DNA from: Symsagittifera roscoffensis
Lineage: Eukaryota; Xenacoelomorpha; Acoela; Convolutidae
Assembly (NCBI RefSeq): GCF_963678635.1
Contig: NC_087064.1
Span: 72,105,465-72,169,464 of the forward strand
DNA: 64,000 nt
Direction: 5' to 3'
A program made the position numbers and the translations under genes. How positions within the stretch are numbered: position 1 is the stretch's first letter; every line of letters starts with the position of its first letter. Below the pieces are notes generated by a model that worked only from the letters and a program-made list of their open reading frames with translations, was not told where the DNA came from and ran no database searches. Below, piece by piece: positions 24,216 through 36,745 of this stretch.

Positions 24216-25745
24216 AGGTCTCCTTATCTAGAAATGAGAAACCATCCTTGATTTCTGCCTGGTTAGCCTGCTTCTCCTCTAATTGCTCATAGAACTCAGT
24301 CTTTTTGCCTAGGTTGTCGGCATTCTGGTGTTTGTCACGTGTTCGATGCTCTATGATCATGTGATAGCCGTACAGACGCACGATCCAGCGACCAATGTAG
24401 CTTTGGTCCATCGAATAAGTCTTCAGCCAGGCAAGAGCACAATTGTCTACACGCAACTTGATGGGAGCACTCCTTAGGTAGGCTTTGTAATTTTCAGCAA
24501 AAGTGATCACCGCGAACATCTCCGCCTTTGGTGCACCGTACTTCATTTCAGTGTCGCTCAGGACTTTACTTCCGTAAGATATTGGTCTGAGAACAGTCCT
24601 CCCATTCCACTCCTGTTCCTGGTAAATTATGCCCGATATCGCAACTACTTTATTCCCTTTTTTGTCGGCATGCCGAAGACCGGAGCCTCGCAAAGTTCGC
24701 GCTTGATGTTCTCGAAGGAGACCTGAGACTCGTCAGTCCAGCTGATTTTCTTACCCTTATTTCGCATCAACTTCTGCATGGGGTATAACTCGTCAGCATA
24801 CCCTTTGATAAACTCTTGGTAGTAATTAGCGAATCCGAGAAAGCTCATCAATCGCGTGTCGGTCTTCGGTGCTTTCCATGTCAACACTGCTTCAACAGCT
24901 TCAGGATCTGGTTTGACTCCGTGTTTATCTACAAGTCGACCCAGATACTTAATTGAGTCTCTCAGAATTTCGCACTTGTAAGGTTTGCATTGCAGGCCGG
25001 CCTGTTTCATGCAAGTAAAGACCTCGTCTAGTCTCTCTATATGGTCCTCCAGCGTTGGTGTCGCGATGACCACGTCCTCAAGGTAACTAGTTATGAGGCT
25101 GCCATACTTCGTCGCATTGGATAGTCCAAACGGCATTCTATTCCACTGGATTAGCCTCAGTTCACACGCGAACCCGTTTTCTCTCGATCTTGTTTTCTGA
25201 GCTGCACTTGCCAGAACGCAGAGCCCAAATCCAAAGTCGCGAAGAGTTTTGCATATCCTAACTTGGAGAGGCTCTCATCGAAGCGGGGATTCGATAATGC
25301 GTCCTTTATCGTTGCCGCATTCAGGTAGCGGAAATAGCAACAAAATCTAAGTTTCCCCCCTTCTTTTTTGCCATGACCACGCCGCAAGCCCACGGGGACT
25401 TCGACGGTTCAATCATGTCATATTCCATTGACATTTCGATTTCTTTTCTGCATGCTTCAGACTTGTGTGGGGTCATTCTCCTAGCTCCCTCCCTATGAGG
25501 TACCGAGCCCTCTTTTATTTCTATCCCGCGTTCCACAAAAAAGCAGCAGTCTATATCAACCTTATGCTTCGAAAACAAGTCCGATTCAACACCGCTCTGA
25601 GCGAATCTAGCTCCTTATCTGATATTTTGCCTTTCAGGTGCTCTATCTCAGTTAGGAACGGCATGTTTGAAGCTAGTTCTTTTTCTGTTGGTCTCTCCGG
25701 AAAATTCGAGCAATTAAACCGCCCATCGTCTGTCTCTGATTTCAT
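24216..25745 (-). pseudogene. element A: reverse transcriptase and RNase H
   Basis: Pieces 25745-25551, 25578-25321, 25393-25157, 25136-24645 and 24693-23971 cover the region in order. The palm motif reads YLED instead of YVDD, and the segment just before it lacks about 15 residues present in B (after MPFG). RNase H retains the KYGAPKAEM block, but the first catalytic aspartate block is disrupted by a frameshift near 24650-24690. Not functional. Confidence 0.75.
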
Positions 25746-25786
25746 TGAAAACTACTTTTTGAAAGACTTCTATTCATTTATCCTCT

Positions 25787-27110
25787 TTAATATGCATTCT
25801 TGGTTGGCGTGTAAAAGAAATTCAGTGATTTCATATTTCTTGAAGTTCTCCACACTCTGTGCGCAGAAGCAATGCGTACACAAGTTTCTTGTCTCGATGT
25901 GTCGTCACCGTTGTTGCCTCTGTATTCAACAACACACTCACACACGGTCCTCTGAGTGAATGAGAAGCTTCTCCCTAAAAAAGCTGAGCTTTCACTGTTT
26001 GGGTTGGGAACCAGAATCACCTGTCTGTCGTTACTAAACTCATTCAGGTTCCCCAGTCTAAATTTTGCTACTACCACCTGATTAGGTTTTAACCTAAACT
26101 TCCGATCTAGGAAAATTGGCATCTTTGCTTGGTTAATCAGGATTTTTTTAAATTGGTTTCTTTTCATACTTTCTCTCTGGATCCTTGATTCGTATCAACC
26201 CGTCGTTGAGGTCAATCGTGACATCAAGGTTGCGCACAAAAACTTGTCCTAGGATGAACTGGTTGGACCCATCAAGATTCTCGACGACCAGAAAACTCAT
26301 CCAGAGATGCCTCCCTCCTAGCTGCAACGAGATGATGGGGGTCCTTCCGGTCACGTATATTGCACCCTGATTAGCCGCTGCCAGTCTGATCCGACCAATC
26401 AAAACCCATGTCGGTCCAAATGCTCAGAGGTATGACACTGACCACTGTTCCGGTGTCTAATACTCCCTTCACGGAGAGTTGTCTGCCCTGCACGTCTAGC
26501 ACATGCGCGGCCAGATCGGCTTCACATCCTATGTGGACTGGGTTTTGTTCGAGCATGACGTTGTTTCCGATTCGTCGGACCTTAAGCTCTTCTCAACCGA
26601 TGTAGACCCGGCATTGGTCACGTGAGTGAGCTTTAGTGTAAATGTTTATGCCTTCCACATTCATCAGAACTGGATTTGGTCCATAAACTTCAATGTAGTG
26701 TCCATCTACTTTCATGATTAGGGGCCTCCTGTTATGAGCAACGCTCTCACGGCCCTAGAATCCAATTTGGGATCTTTCTCTCTCAGGTAGTCCGTGTAGA
26801 TGTCTAGGTATACTAGCGTGATCTCGGACGGTTCAGTCAAGTTCTTCACCACCTGATGGCCTGCGACCAATATGATCGACATAATTTTCTTCCCCATTCT
26901 TGTCATGCCGAAGGTCTTTCCCGAGATGACATTCAACTTTAGACCCTGCTTCTTGGGTTTCTGGTTTTCCTCTTTTTTCGTTGTTTTCCCTAGAATGTCA
27001 AATTTCTCGCGCAGCTCTGTGTTCTCCAACTCAGACCTTACCCACTGCTCAACTTCTTTCTTAGCCAACTCTTGCTGAACGTTCTGTAATGCGGTCCGTG
27101 CGCTAGGCCA
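25787..27110 (-). pseudogene. element A: protease region
   Basis: Pieces 27068-26718, 26556-26371, 26402-26148 and 26167-25787 align with B residues of about 890-1360. The active-site triplet is kept (LDTGTVVSV) and the later ILG motif reads ILGQVF. Frame breaks lie near 26700, 26390 and 26160. It is a retropepsin-like aspartic protease remnant. Confidence 0.7.
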
Positions 27111-27167
27111 TAGTCCACTTTGAGCGCACGGGCTGACTCTGCCTCCAGGCTCGAGGCAATCGCCTCA

Positions 27168-29635
27168 TCAGGTAAAGGTCTTCACCTTCTTGGTCGTGAA
27201 TGTGCCTGGTGTCACCTCTTCCTTCCGCGATTCGGCTTCGTTCATCAGGCGTGCTCTGCTAGCCTTGACCTCTGAAAGCGCCTCTTCATGGCAGTGATGC
27301 TTCGCGTCCGCTACTGAATCCCAGAATTGAGCGCTATCCGACTTGAAATGTCCCTCCAAATTACAGAAGAAGCATCTCGGTCCATATTTCATTATGAGCC
27401 CTCTCGCATGCTCTCCGTGGTCCTCGTCGGTTGCATCTGCGTCGTCAAGAAAGTAGCCTATCGCCTATATATTTTGTTTGTAAGTAGAACAGGCTGAAAC
27501 ATGGTGGTCCATCGAACCACAATTCGCACATGACCTACTCTTATCCATGTCGTCACGAGATCTATACCAACTGGAATTCGCGCCAGTATTTGTTCCACTG
27601 TAGTTGCCGTAATTGCTGTAACGTTTTTGCACCCTTGATTTTATGAGCAAGTACTCAAGCAAATTCGTGTGCAAATCACCGGGCGTGGGCACCTGATCTA
27701 GCGATAGGTTAAGTGTGTAGCCAACATGGTTTTTAGCTCATCAATTATTAATCCATTCATGAATTTTGAGGCAATGGCCAAGTTCCGCTCCGATATCCTC
27801 TCGTCAGGGTTGCTTCTCCTTCTGAGTAACTCGAGGTCATCCAAAAACTTGTCTATGGATTTGTCATCTCTTTGACGCCTCTTTTCAAACTTCATCATAG
27901 CTTGATGCCCTTGTACATCCGAGCCGAAACTATTCAACAAGATGTCGAAGATTTTGCGAGCACTGTCTCGTTCATTAGTCCTTTTTGTCATTACACAGCT
28001 TAGGGCCGTGCCCTCTAGGTTACTTGTCAGTGCGCTGGATTCCTGTGTCTTGGAGAGATTCTCCTCAAAGTGCAACTTCGTCACCTCTATCCAGGTATCG
28101 ATGCATCTGATTCGCCCTTGACTGATTTCGGCTTTTTGAGTGTCCTTCTTGACCTATCTTCTCCCTCGGTTGACTTCGAGAATTTAGTGATGAATGTTTC
28201 AACTGCTTTATTCAAAGGCTCAAACATAGAAGCGTACATCGTTGTGTCCTGCGAGGCAGTAGTCAGATCTGTAACCGTGCCCCCGACGTGGCATCCACTT
28301 CTGGCGGGGCCGGGTCCGTCCGAACCGCCATCGACGGGACTGCCCTGGGTTTCTCCCTATGGTTAGACTCGAAACTCGTTCTCTGGCGTGAGTCCTCCAT
28401 TGGAGCGGGACGCTTCTCCCGGCTGCTACCGCTCAAGATCTCATCAAGCTTCCGCATCTTCAGGTCTGCTTTGGCATCTAACCTTTTCTCCATGCCAGTC
28501 ATCGTATGGGCATAGGTGTTGTCATGATCGTTCAACAATCGCTCGATCTCTCTCGTCATCCTACTGTCTTTTTCTTGTGACTCCTTGGTTGCCAGCGCCA
28601 AGCTTTCTGCCAGGCGCCGATCGGTGTCCCGAATCAGCTGGTCCTGATCCCTTCTCGCTTGTGACTTCGCGTCTGTCAGCTCGTCTCTAAATCTTTCGTG
28701 GCCTTTTTGAGCCCATTCTTCAACTCGATCCATCTTCTTGGTCATGTCGTGTCGCATTTCTTCAGGGCCTGTCATTACACCGCCAAACATGTCACTCAGG
28801 TCGCTAGCCGTTCCCAGCACGATGACGTCAATTGAGGTTCCAGCCTGGGGCTCGATGATGCACCACCCTTTGCATCATCAGCCTATCGTATGTCGAGGAT
28901 GCTCCCATCGTCTTCCCATCCGACATTGGTCTAGTCGGCGAGTCAGACAACGCTTTCTTGCTCTTCTCCTGTCACGGGCTAGGTGTGAAGTCCATCCATG
29001 TCCGAGTGCACCAGCCCCGGACAGTCATATCCAGAAGACAATCCATCAGTTCGTAGCGATGTCATGGGTTCTTCGTACATTATTTTGAAGCTTCTTTTCG
29101 CTTTCGATTTTGGTTGATCTTCTCTTGGACTTATGCTCGACATCATCGCATTCTTGCCCTGCGTGACTAGAGAAGATTGTTCCTTTCTCCGACTATTGTT
29201 CTTGGTCTCCGATTTGGACGTCCCCTTAAACAACAGTTCCTCTCGTACTCCGACCTCGGAATGCTCCGAGGTCTCTTGAGTTTCCTCGTTTTCTTCCCGC
29301 TCCAATTCCTCGCCAGGCTCTTCCAGGTCCTCGCGATGGTGTTGGTCGGGTCGGAAAAGCGTTTGCTCCACTTTCTCGAGGGGATCAGTTGGCATCACGT
29401 TAGCCGCTCCGGCCTCGGCGTCCCGCTCCTCCTCGCCATCTCGATTCTTCTCACTTCGTAGTTTCATTCCGCTCACTGAAGGATCATTCTGACCTTCACT
29501 TTCTGCTTCACAGGCAAAAACGTCCTTGACGCTACTAAACGAAGGTTGGATACGCCGTGATTTAAACCTCCTCGTGCTTCCCGTGCTCAGCCTGGGAATC
29601 TTATTTGTTTGTGCTGGCGAGTCTCTACGCTGCAT
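27168..29635 (-). pseudogene. element A: Gag
   Basis: It starts at the ATG at 29635 (MQRRDS, as in B). Pieces are 29635-28979 (basic/acidic N-terminus), 28820-28263 (coiled-coil region), 28084-27698 (capsid-like helical region), 27692-27465 (first knuckle CANCGSMDHHVSAC intact) and 27392-27168 (second knuckle ends in Ser instead of Cys). The order is the same as in B 47024-49600. Confidence 0.75.
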
Positions 29636-31830
29636 GTTTCGTGATAAAAAAAAATATTTAACTTTAGACGACAATGCACAAGTACCACAGAAAGTAAACT
29701 CGAGAAAATTTGCTCAAGCCTGCCTACTCTCAGTGACTCACCTAAAGTTACACACAGGGCCTGCCCAGTGTTGAGTTTTTACTAACTCCACTGAGCTACC
29801 TAGTATAACAGTATCACAAAATTTCACAGGATATTGTAACTAACACACAAAACACAATTGATAATAAGATAAGAATACCCTATAGGTGACAGCGATCTTT
29901 CGTTCAGTATCAATTTACCGCCACAGACGTACCAAATCACTGCTTCGTTTAAAATCAAACGATATTTTATAAAAGAGCAGTGATTTTTTCAGTAACAGAT
30001 AAATAAAACCTATTCTTAAAAAAGACCTTCCTCGATTGGAACACTCCAAAAAACGAAGCCCAGGACACTGTCTTATCAAGTGAAAGTGTCTTGTCTAATA
30101 CACTCACCAAATTCTTCTTTTATATGTCCGGCGATTGCCCGAGCTGTCCTACAACGTAGCTCAAGGCAACCTTTGATCGAAAATATCTAAGCAAAAGCTC
30201 TCCCACACCCGGACAGCTTCAAGTGCACGAGAGTAGGGAACAACTTTTTCTTCTCAAGCGAGTGTGTCGTGTCTAATATACTCTCCGAGGTCTTCTTTTT
30301 TGTGTTCCCTGATTGCCCGAGCCTTCCTATTAAGTAGCTCAAGGCAACCACACAACCAAAATCACAATCAAAAATTTTGTTCGGATACTGTTGATGATCC
30401 TGATTTAGAATTCAAAGTCGATCGCGAATCTCCGGGCCGCTATTGGGCCACTATTTTCCTAATATACATGTCTCGTGAGTAGTCGACCTTCTATTTAGAC
30501 CATAAAAGGATATTTTAGGATGCTTAAATTGTCTCGGAGGGTCCCTCCAAATTTGCACTAAGGAGGATTGTTAAAGAGCTAAGGTCCTTTCGGAGGGTTG
30601 TTAAGACAATTAGTTTACTCCGGAGGGTTACCTCGGAGGGTACCTTCAACGCCTAAGTTGCTTTGGAGGGTCCCCTTAAATTCACTTAGGAGGGTCAATA
30701 AGAGAGTTAAGTCACTCTGGAGGGTTACTTCGGAGGGTTACCTCAACTTTCAAAATTTTTCAAGTCTCGCCTCAAAGGGGTCTCCAGCTAGCGTTAAAAA
30801 CTTCTACTAAGGAGGGTTGTTAAGGGTTTTAATTGAATCCGGAGGGTTGCTTCGGAGGGTTCCCGAAAAATCACGAAAACAAAAATTTTCACCGCTCTAA
30901 AGCCTTCGATTGCGGTCTAGCTTGCTTAAAACAAGGTGGGTTGACTCGGTCAACCTTTCCAGTAGGATAAAAACGTGGTTTTATGAAAATTTCAGCTTCT
31001 CGGGGGGTTCCCTAAAAGTTGGAACCTCCGAACCAACAAATTTAAAAAAAAGAAATTTCTCTCCTGAAGTTATCAACCTAAAAACCAAAATTATTCCGAT
31101 CGGTTTGTTAGTCTTTGAGAAATCAACAAAAACGCATTTGCCAAATTGGCCTTTTTTTACTACCTATATAGGTTCTCAGAGACTTTTTCCGCAATTCTTG
31201 TTGAAAGTGCCTAAAAAAACTTGAAACGAGCGCAGTAGCCCTATACGGCACTGGATTAATGCAAAAAACGGGTCAAAAAAGGCTCGAAATAAAAAATTTG
31301 GTCAAAAACTATCATATTTGGTCCATCCGATTCCTTCCTTTTCCGATCTTTAAGTCTCTAGCTCTATCCACGGAGCTATTCAGAGGGTTGCTCAAAAATT
31401 GCCTCAATAACCTTGCACGTTATGCTAGCAAGCTCCTAACGTAAAAAAATTTATTGCTCTAACTCTTAAAATTCAAAATCTCGATTCTCAAAACTTGTTG
31501 AAGAAATTCGGAAAATTACAAAAATTTTGATCGAAAAAAGTTTATTTTCGCCAACTTCTACTAAGTCTTTTTCCGCGCGGTTTCTTTGGTTAGGGGAATC
31601 GAACTACGTAGTAGCTCACTGCGCAGAAGCTTTTTACTGTTCGGTGTTTCTCGGGTCTAAATTAGAGTTAAGTAATATATAATAAGCATAATAACCTATT
31701 ATTAGTCGTCAACCGATATTACTATACCTTCCTTTGCGCCAATATATCCGAGATAAGACCCTTCAGTCGGAAATTCGCAATCAATGGTGCTGCAATCGGA
31801 CCGCGCCAATTGTGCCCTCCACCACTTAAG

Positions 31831-32940
31831 CTTTAATGAAATAGTACCCTAACGATACTAAAACTGTATCAACGATACCCAACAGTCGTTGTGGATGTTG
31901 TCCCTGTTGCCTCTTGTTGAGTCAGGAACACGTCTGTCCGCTTGCCACTCTACCCTCCGGTCACCGCCAAAAATATCTTTAACGTGCAAAAATACTCAAA
32001 CAACACTCACCACCAAAACACTCGATTTTAAGATCAGAAATCAAATAAATCAACCTCAAACAACAACAATTGGAAGGTCAGATCACATCCCGTCCGAAAA
32101 AATTATTTAAACTGTCATTTTATATTTTTTTACTGTTTTTGGTCTTTTTGGGTTTTTTAGTGTTTTTTGTACTTTTATGTTTTCAAGTAAATTTGTTTTT
32201 GGTTTTTTCTTAATTATACACTATTTTTGTTTGGTTTTACGCTTTCTTTTTGTGGTTTTTTAGTCCCAGGGTCTTGGGATAAGCAGGCTCTAGACTCCCC
32301 GACCAACCCTCCGGCCCCCCGGAATTTTTGGTCTAACTAAGTTAAAAAGCTAAATAGTACCAGGCGGAGGGTACTAAAAAGCTTTAATGAAATAGTACCC
32401 TAACGATACTAAAACTGTATGAACGATACCCAACAGTCGTTGTGGATGTTGTCCCTGTTGCCTCTGGTTGAGTCAGGAACACGTCTGTCAGCTTGCCACT
32501 CTACCCTCCGGTCACCGCCAAAATTATCTTTAACGTGCAAAAATACTCAAACAACACTCAAGGGAGGGTACCTTACTCACCACCAAAACACTCGATCTTA
32601 AGATCAGAAATGAAATAAATCAACCTCAAACAACAACAATTGGAAGGTCAGATCACATCCCGTCCGGAAAAATTATTTAAACTGTCATTTTATATTTTTT
32701 TACTGTTTTTGGTCTTTTTGGGTTTTTTAGTGTTTTTTGTACTTTTATGTTTTCAAGTAAATTTGTTTCTGGTTTTTTCTTAGTTATACGCTATTTTGTT
32801 TGGTTTTACCTTTTCTCTTTGTGGTTTTTTAGTCCCAGGGTCTCGGGATAAGCGGGCTCTAGACTCCCCGTCCAACCCTCGGGCCCCCGGAATTTTTGGT
32901 CTTAACTAAGTTAAAAACCTAAATAGTACCAGGCGGAGGG
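31831..32940. repeat. 551-bp tandem duplication inside the A leader
   Basis: 31831-32381 repeats at 32382-32940 with few differences. The second copy carries an extra 19-bp stretch (AAGGGAGGGTACCTTACTC) near 32560. B has a single counterpart (about 44030-44640 in reverse complement), so the duplication is specific to A. Confidence 0.8.
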
Positions 32941-33061
32941 TCGGTACCTTCCCCCTAGTACAAAACAGGACATTAAGGCCTCTAATTTGGACTTACTCCC
33001 GGAGCGGAGGGTTCGTCGCTGAAACGTTTGCTGATCATGATGGTCTTATGCCTTTAACAGG

Positions 33062-33078
33062 CCCACACAGGAGCGCCA
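33062..33078 (-). promoter_or_regulatory. candidate primer-binding site of element A
   Basis: On the minus strand TGGCGCTCCTGTGTGGG begins 13 nt after the 5' LTR. The same motif with one change follows the B LTR. A TGG start matches the CCA end of a tRNA, and a G73 serine-type tRNA end is conceivable, but I cannot match a specific tRNA. The 13-nt spacing is longer than usual. Confidence 0.4.
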
Positions 33079-33090
33079 TAAAAACGTCTC

Positions 33091-33974
33091 TGTAACATTC
33101 GCCCAAATACTACATAGTGACTGAGCGTAGAAAAAGCACCTATTGACGACTGGCCGAGGCCAGTTACCTAAATTCTACTCGTTTTTCACCGTCTAGACCT
33201 AGCCAGTAGATTTTTTGATCTGTTTGAGGCTAAGTAAAAGTTACCAATTTTAGGCCATCAGTCAAACGATTTTTGATCAGCTTTTGTTTGCATGCGAAGA
33301 TAATCACATAGCTGGGTCTCAGATCCCCAGATTACATGACTACCATTAAAAACACTGCTCGGATATACTATTTTACTATGTTTTTAGTGACAGTTATATA
33401 CTAAATCCATTGGAGATGGATTGATCCTTTCCGCTTTCTAGCTACTCATACTCTAAATACTAAACAATATTGCAATTAATTATAACGTTCAGGGCATTAA
33501 AATAGCTAAAAATATGCATTATCATAGTCTCTCAGCATATATGAGTCTCCGGGAACCGGGCCTCCTATTCCGTGCTTCTCTGGAAATAACGTCGTTGTCT
33601 CCTTACTTTCGTGGCACGGGAGGGTACTGTTCCGCTCCGGATGTTCCACTGAAGTCTCCTTTCGTGAGATCTATTTTTGCTAAGGGTCTTATCGTGTCTT
33701 GTTACCACGATAAGACGTCTCGTTACTCTCGTGTTTTTCTCACGACAGTTTTTGTCCTGTTTCTCCGGTTAGGCGTTTCGTTCGTCTTTTTCTGCCAAAA
33801 ATCACCGTTTCTGCCTTTCTCAGAAAAAGATCGCTCAGAATCGAAATTTCGAAAATTAAAAGTTCCAGAGTATTCTGACCCTCCTTTTTACTAATAATTG
33901 ATCACTCTGGCCCTTATCGTCCTTTTCCTAGTGCCGCCGCAGGTTCGACTGTACCGATTTGGGGGAATGGCACA
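33091..33974 (-). repeat. 5' LTR of element A
   Basis: 884 bp; on the minus strand TGTGCCATTCCCCC at 33974 to GAATGTTACA at 33091. Its boundaries are set by agreement with the LTRs of A (3'), B (5') and C (3'). A 5' LTR rather than a 3' one is indicated because no purine tract precedes 33974 and gag follows downstream. Confidence 0.8.
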
Positions 33975-34639
33975 CCTGTTTTTATATTGTCTTTTTACTC
34001 TGTTTTTTACTTAATTTTTCTCTGTACCTGATTGGTTTTTTAATTTTTACTCGTGGCCTGAAAAATTAGTAACAAATCATTTTGGTTTTTTATCTAAAAC
34101 GAACATGTCTAAATCGAAATTTTGACTCAGAAACTTCCAGACAAATTAATTTAAAACTGTTTAATTAATTTTAGAGGTTGAAAGTATTCTAATCTTAATA
34201 GTAACTTAGAGGTCAACTGCGATTTGCTAATTTTTTAACATGATGGCTTAGAAACAAAATGTATGTGAAATATTGTAAATCGAATCTGTAAATTGATGTT
34301 TTATTGTCATTTAGATTAGTTTATTGTTAAAATCCTGACGATGCACATAGTTGCGAAAACGTTTGAAATTTGATTTTTAGCAAAAATTTCTTCAATTTTA
34401 CTTGTAAATTTGGGATAAACCCAAAAGCGAAGAGCTTAAAATTCCAACTGTTTCTCATTAAATGGCTAGAATAAAACTTTTTAATGATTTTCATCAATGT
34501 ATAGGGAATTTTTGTAGTTTTTTTATCGATACGTAGAATATGGCCGATTTTTATTTGAGTTACCGAATTGTTTCATATTGTAGCAGCTAGCTCCCTGTTC
34601 CACAGCATCATCACTCTAAACATATTTGAGAAAAAGCGT
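33975..34639. other. AT-rich spacer without recognised features
   Basis: T-rich and A-rich sequence between element A and the Penelope-like element. I see no ORF, RNA gene or clear repeat, apart from a TTACTCGTGGCCTG block at about 34045 that recurs near 35245 and may belong to the Penelope-like element. Confidence 0.4.
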
Positions 34640-34763
34640 TACGAGAGCCTTGTTACAGCTTTTCTTGGCCTATCCCTTAATAACAACTTGCTGAACCAAA
34701 GAAAGAACCTCCGACGATTACCGTAAATACCTCCGACGATTACAGTCCATCGAAGAGAAAAAA

Positions 34764-35203
34764 GTGGTTGTGTGGAACGACGTGGTGAACAACACCATAA
34801 GTAGCCACAGAACAAATAACTATCGCCCAGCCGGTGTCGAAGAGCTGACAAACTATTTGAAGTCGAAGAAGCAGCAGATATTGGCGATCGTCTTTTGCAG
34901 AAGGGAAGGAACACCCGACTTGTTTAATCATCTTCTCGGCACAGGAGTTCTCATTATTCCAGCTACAAAACGGCTACTCTCCAAGCAAGCAAAACGACCG
35001 GAGCAACTCAAGTGCACCAGAGTGCTGAATTGGAGCTGAAATCTCTGCGATTGGTAGTGGCACACAAAGAAAGGCTGTCGGAACTGATTGGCAAAATCAT
35101 GGGCAAACAACAGAGACCATCACAGACAAGGAGGAAGGAGAAAGCAAGACGTGAGCAGAAGCTGAAGGCAGAAGAAGTGTCTGCACTTCAAGGACTGGGG
35201 TGA
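34764..35203 (+). pseudogene. small unknown ORF upstream of Penelope-like RT
   Basis: Two overlapping open pieces (34764-35039 and 35012-35203) appear to be one gene with a frameshift near 35010-35040. It starts with a hydrophobic VVVWNDVVNN strand, continues with an alpha/beta-looking stretch (ILAIVFCRREGTPDLF, GVLIIPATKRLL) and ends in a Lys/Arg/Glu-rich helix. It may belong to the Penelope-like element or to another mobile element. I cannot assign a function. Confidence 0.35.
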
Positions 35204-35763
35204 GAAGAGTGTGATTTGTTTTGTTTTGCGCCTTATGAGTGTGATTACTCGTGGCCTGCAAAACAATGACCACAGAACTTTTGCCTGCTGTTTGGCTCAC
35301 ACAAATTTTGAAACGAAAACTAACTTGAAAAATTGTGTTAGAATATGTAAAAGTTCTTTAAAAAAGTTCAAGTATCTGTACATAGACTGAAGTTTCTGAG
35401 AAAATGTCTGAAAAACGATCTAATACCGGACTTTTTGAAGTTTAGGGTCCCCGAGAACGGGATTTTTTCGGATCAAGCTGTGCATGGTTTTCAATTGAAA
35501 CTACTAAGGACTGAAACTTCTAGGGCAAATGGGGATAGGAAAAGGTACGAGGAGATGCTAATTAAAGCAAGATCACTGATGCAAAAAGAAATTGACGAAC
35601 AGTAGTAAGGCGTCAAGTTGAGGCAAGCTTAAAGATAACATCAGAAAACCATAGAAAAAAATTAGAAAAACTGTCCAAGAGACAAGATAAACCTCCTGGG
35701 GGGAGAAATGAGCAATCAATTAAGATACTTGATAACATTGAACTGCCTGCATGGGTACTTGAA

Positions 35764-36745
35764 GTGCTATCAATGGGCCCGAAGCATCCCATTAGAGACA
35801 AATTTAACGAAACACACTTTTTAGCGGATATAGACATTTTCCTATCACAATTGAAAAATCAAAAATCATCTGGTGAAACGTTATGTGAAATAGAAGCCGC
35901 GGCAAAGGCATATGCAAAAAACGTAAGGCAAACCCCAAGAGGCAAAGCCGTTGAAAAAACGAGGAAATTTCTCAAAGATAATGGGTTGCTGGCTGTGCAT
36001 TTTGATAAGGGGGTTGGTTTTTGCATAATGAGGAAACAAACGTATGAATCAAAGCTGGAACCTTTGTTGCAATCTGCTCATTTTGTGAAAAAAGATGCAA
36101 CCACTGATGAGGTTATACTGAAAATTGAGGAGGAAATTAACAAAGAAATAATAGCCATGAACAAAAGAGACGAGATAAGTGATCAGTTATATTTTAAGAT
36201 GAGGTCAATAGGGGGCAACCCGCCCGTTTGTAGGGTTTAGCTAAGGTACACAAGGCTGAGACACCCCTACGACAAGTACTATCACTTCCAGGCAGCTCGT
36301 ATGAGAATCTTAACAAAATGCGTGCAACAAGTTTTTTGACAACATCGATGGAGCCAATACAGAAACCAATACTAAAAATGCAAGAGAAACAATTGAAAAC
36401 ATTGCTCTAGATCCGGATGAAACCATAATATCTCTTGATGTGAAAAGTTTGTACACCAACGCTCCCCTGAAGGAGGCAATGGAAATTGCTTTACAGAAGC
36501 TGTACAGCCAGGAGTCTTCTCCTGAAATTCAAAGAGCAACCATGAAAACGCTTTTGAATATTGCGGTCAGCAAAGTATATTTCAAGTGTAATGATTCATG
36601 TTATGTACAAGTTGATGGTTCAGCAATGGGTGCGTCCCTCGCTATAATTCTGGCAAATTTATGGCTGAAAGAGTACGAGTTTGCTCTAAGACAAGAAATA
36701 CCGGTGGAAACGGAGATACAGCAAATTAATGACAAAAACGGATAG
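35764..36745 (+). pseudogene. Penelope-like reverse transcriptase, N-terminal part and palm
   Basis: The ORF 35764-36240 carries the N-terminal Penelope RT region (TRKFLKDNGLLAVHFDKGVGF, LYFKMRSIGG). A 1-2 nt shift at about 36233 leads into LAKVHK...LRQVLSLPGS (36237-36310). A further break precedes 36410-36745, where SLYTNAPL and DGSAMGASL...LANLWL are the palm motifs around the fingers/palm junction. A TAG at 36743-36745 ends the frame just before the zinc finger. The protein would reverse-transcribe element RNA at the target site. This copy is inactive. Confidence 0.75.

Larger units (their letters stand above)
29636..33090 (-). other. element A: long 5' leader
   Basis: About 3.45 kb lie between the 5' LTR and gag with no long ORF. 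On the element strand it contains the CCCTCCG-type motif array (plus-strand GGAGGGT clusters at about 30530-30870, with further copies to 32940), two copies of a repeated segment (near 30075-30175 and 30255-30345), and an internal 551-bp tandem duplication. It aligns with B 43885-47023. Confidence 0.65.
10740..33974 (-). mobile_element. element A: complete giant Ty3/Gypsy-type LTR retroelement, inactive
   Basis: Element A reads right to left: 5' LTR 33091-33974, long leader 29636-33090, polyprotein 1 (29635 to 20442), a gap, polyprotein 2 (20015 to 11843), 3' untranslated region, then a shortened 3' LTR 10740-11128. About 23.2 kb are present. The LTRs start TGTGCCATTCCCCC and the 5' one ends GAATGTTACA. 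Dozens of frameshifts and stops, a defective RT motif and a lost SGNH histidine make it dead. It sits in D-side repeat DNA; the flanks CCGATCCT (left) and CCTGTTTTTA (right) recall one continuous stretch near 4276, so a short target duplication is possible. Confidence 0.8.

Noticed and set aside
29780-29805. tRNA-like A box (TAGCTCAGTGG on the minus strand) in the A leader.
   Set aside because: No B box or cloverleaf follows, and B has no matching sequence at this position.
33940-33965. GGTTCGACTGT resembling a tRNA B box in the LTR.
   Set aside because: It lacks a partner A box and is part of the LTR start region shared by the A copies.
33975-34640. Host gene or exon between A and the Penelope-like element.
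   Set aside because: AT-rich with frequent stops in all frames; no motif or splice-bounded open stretch could be supported.
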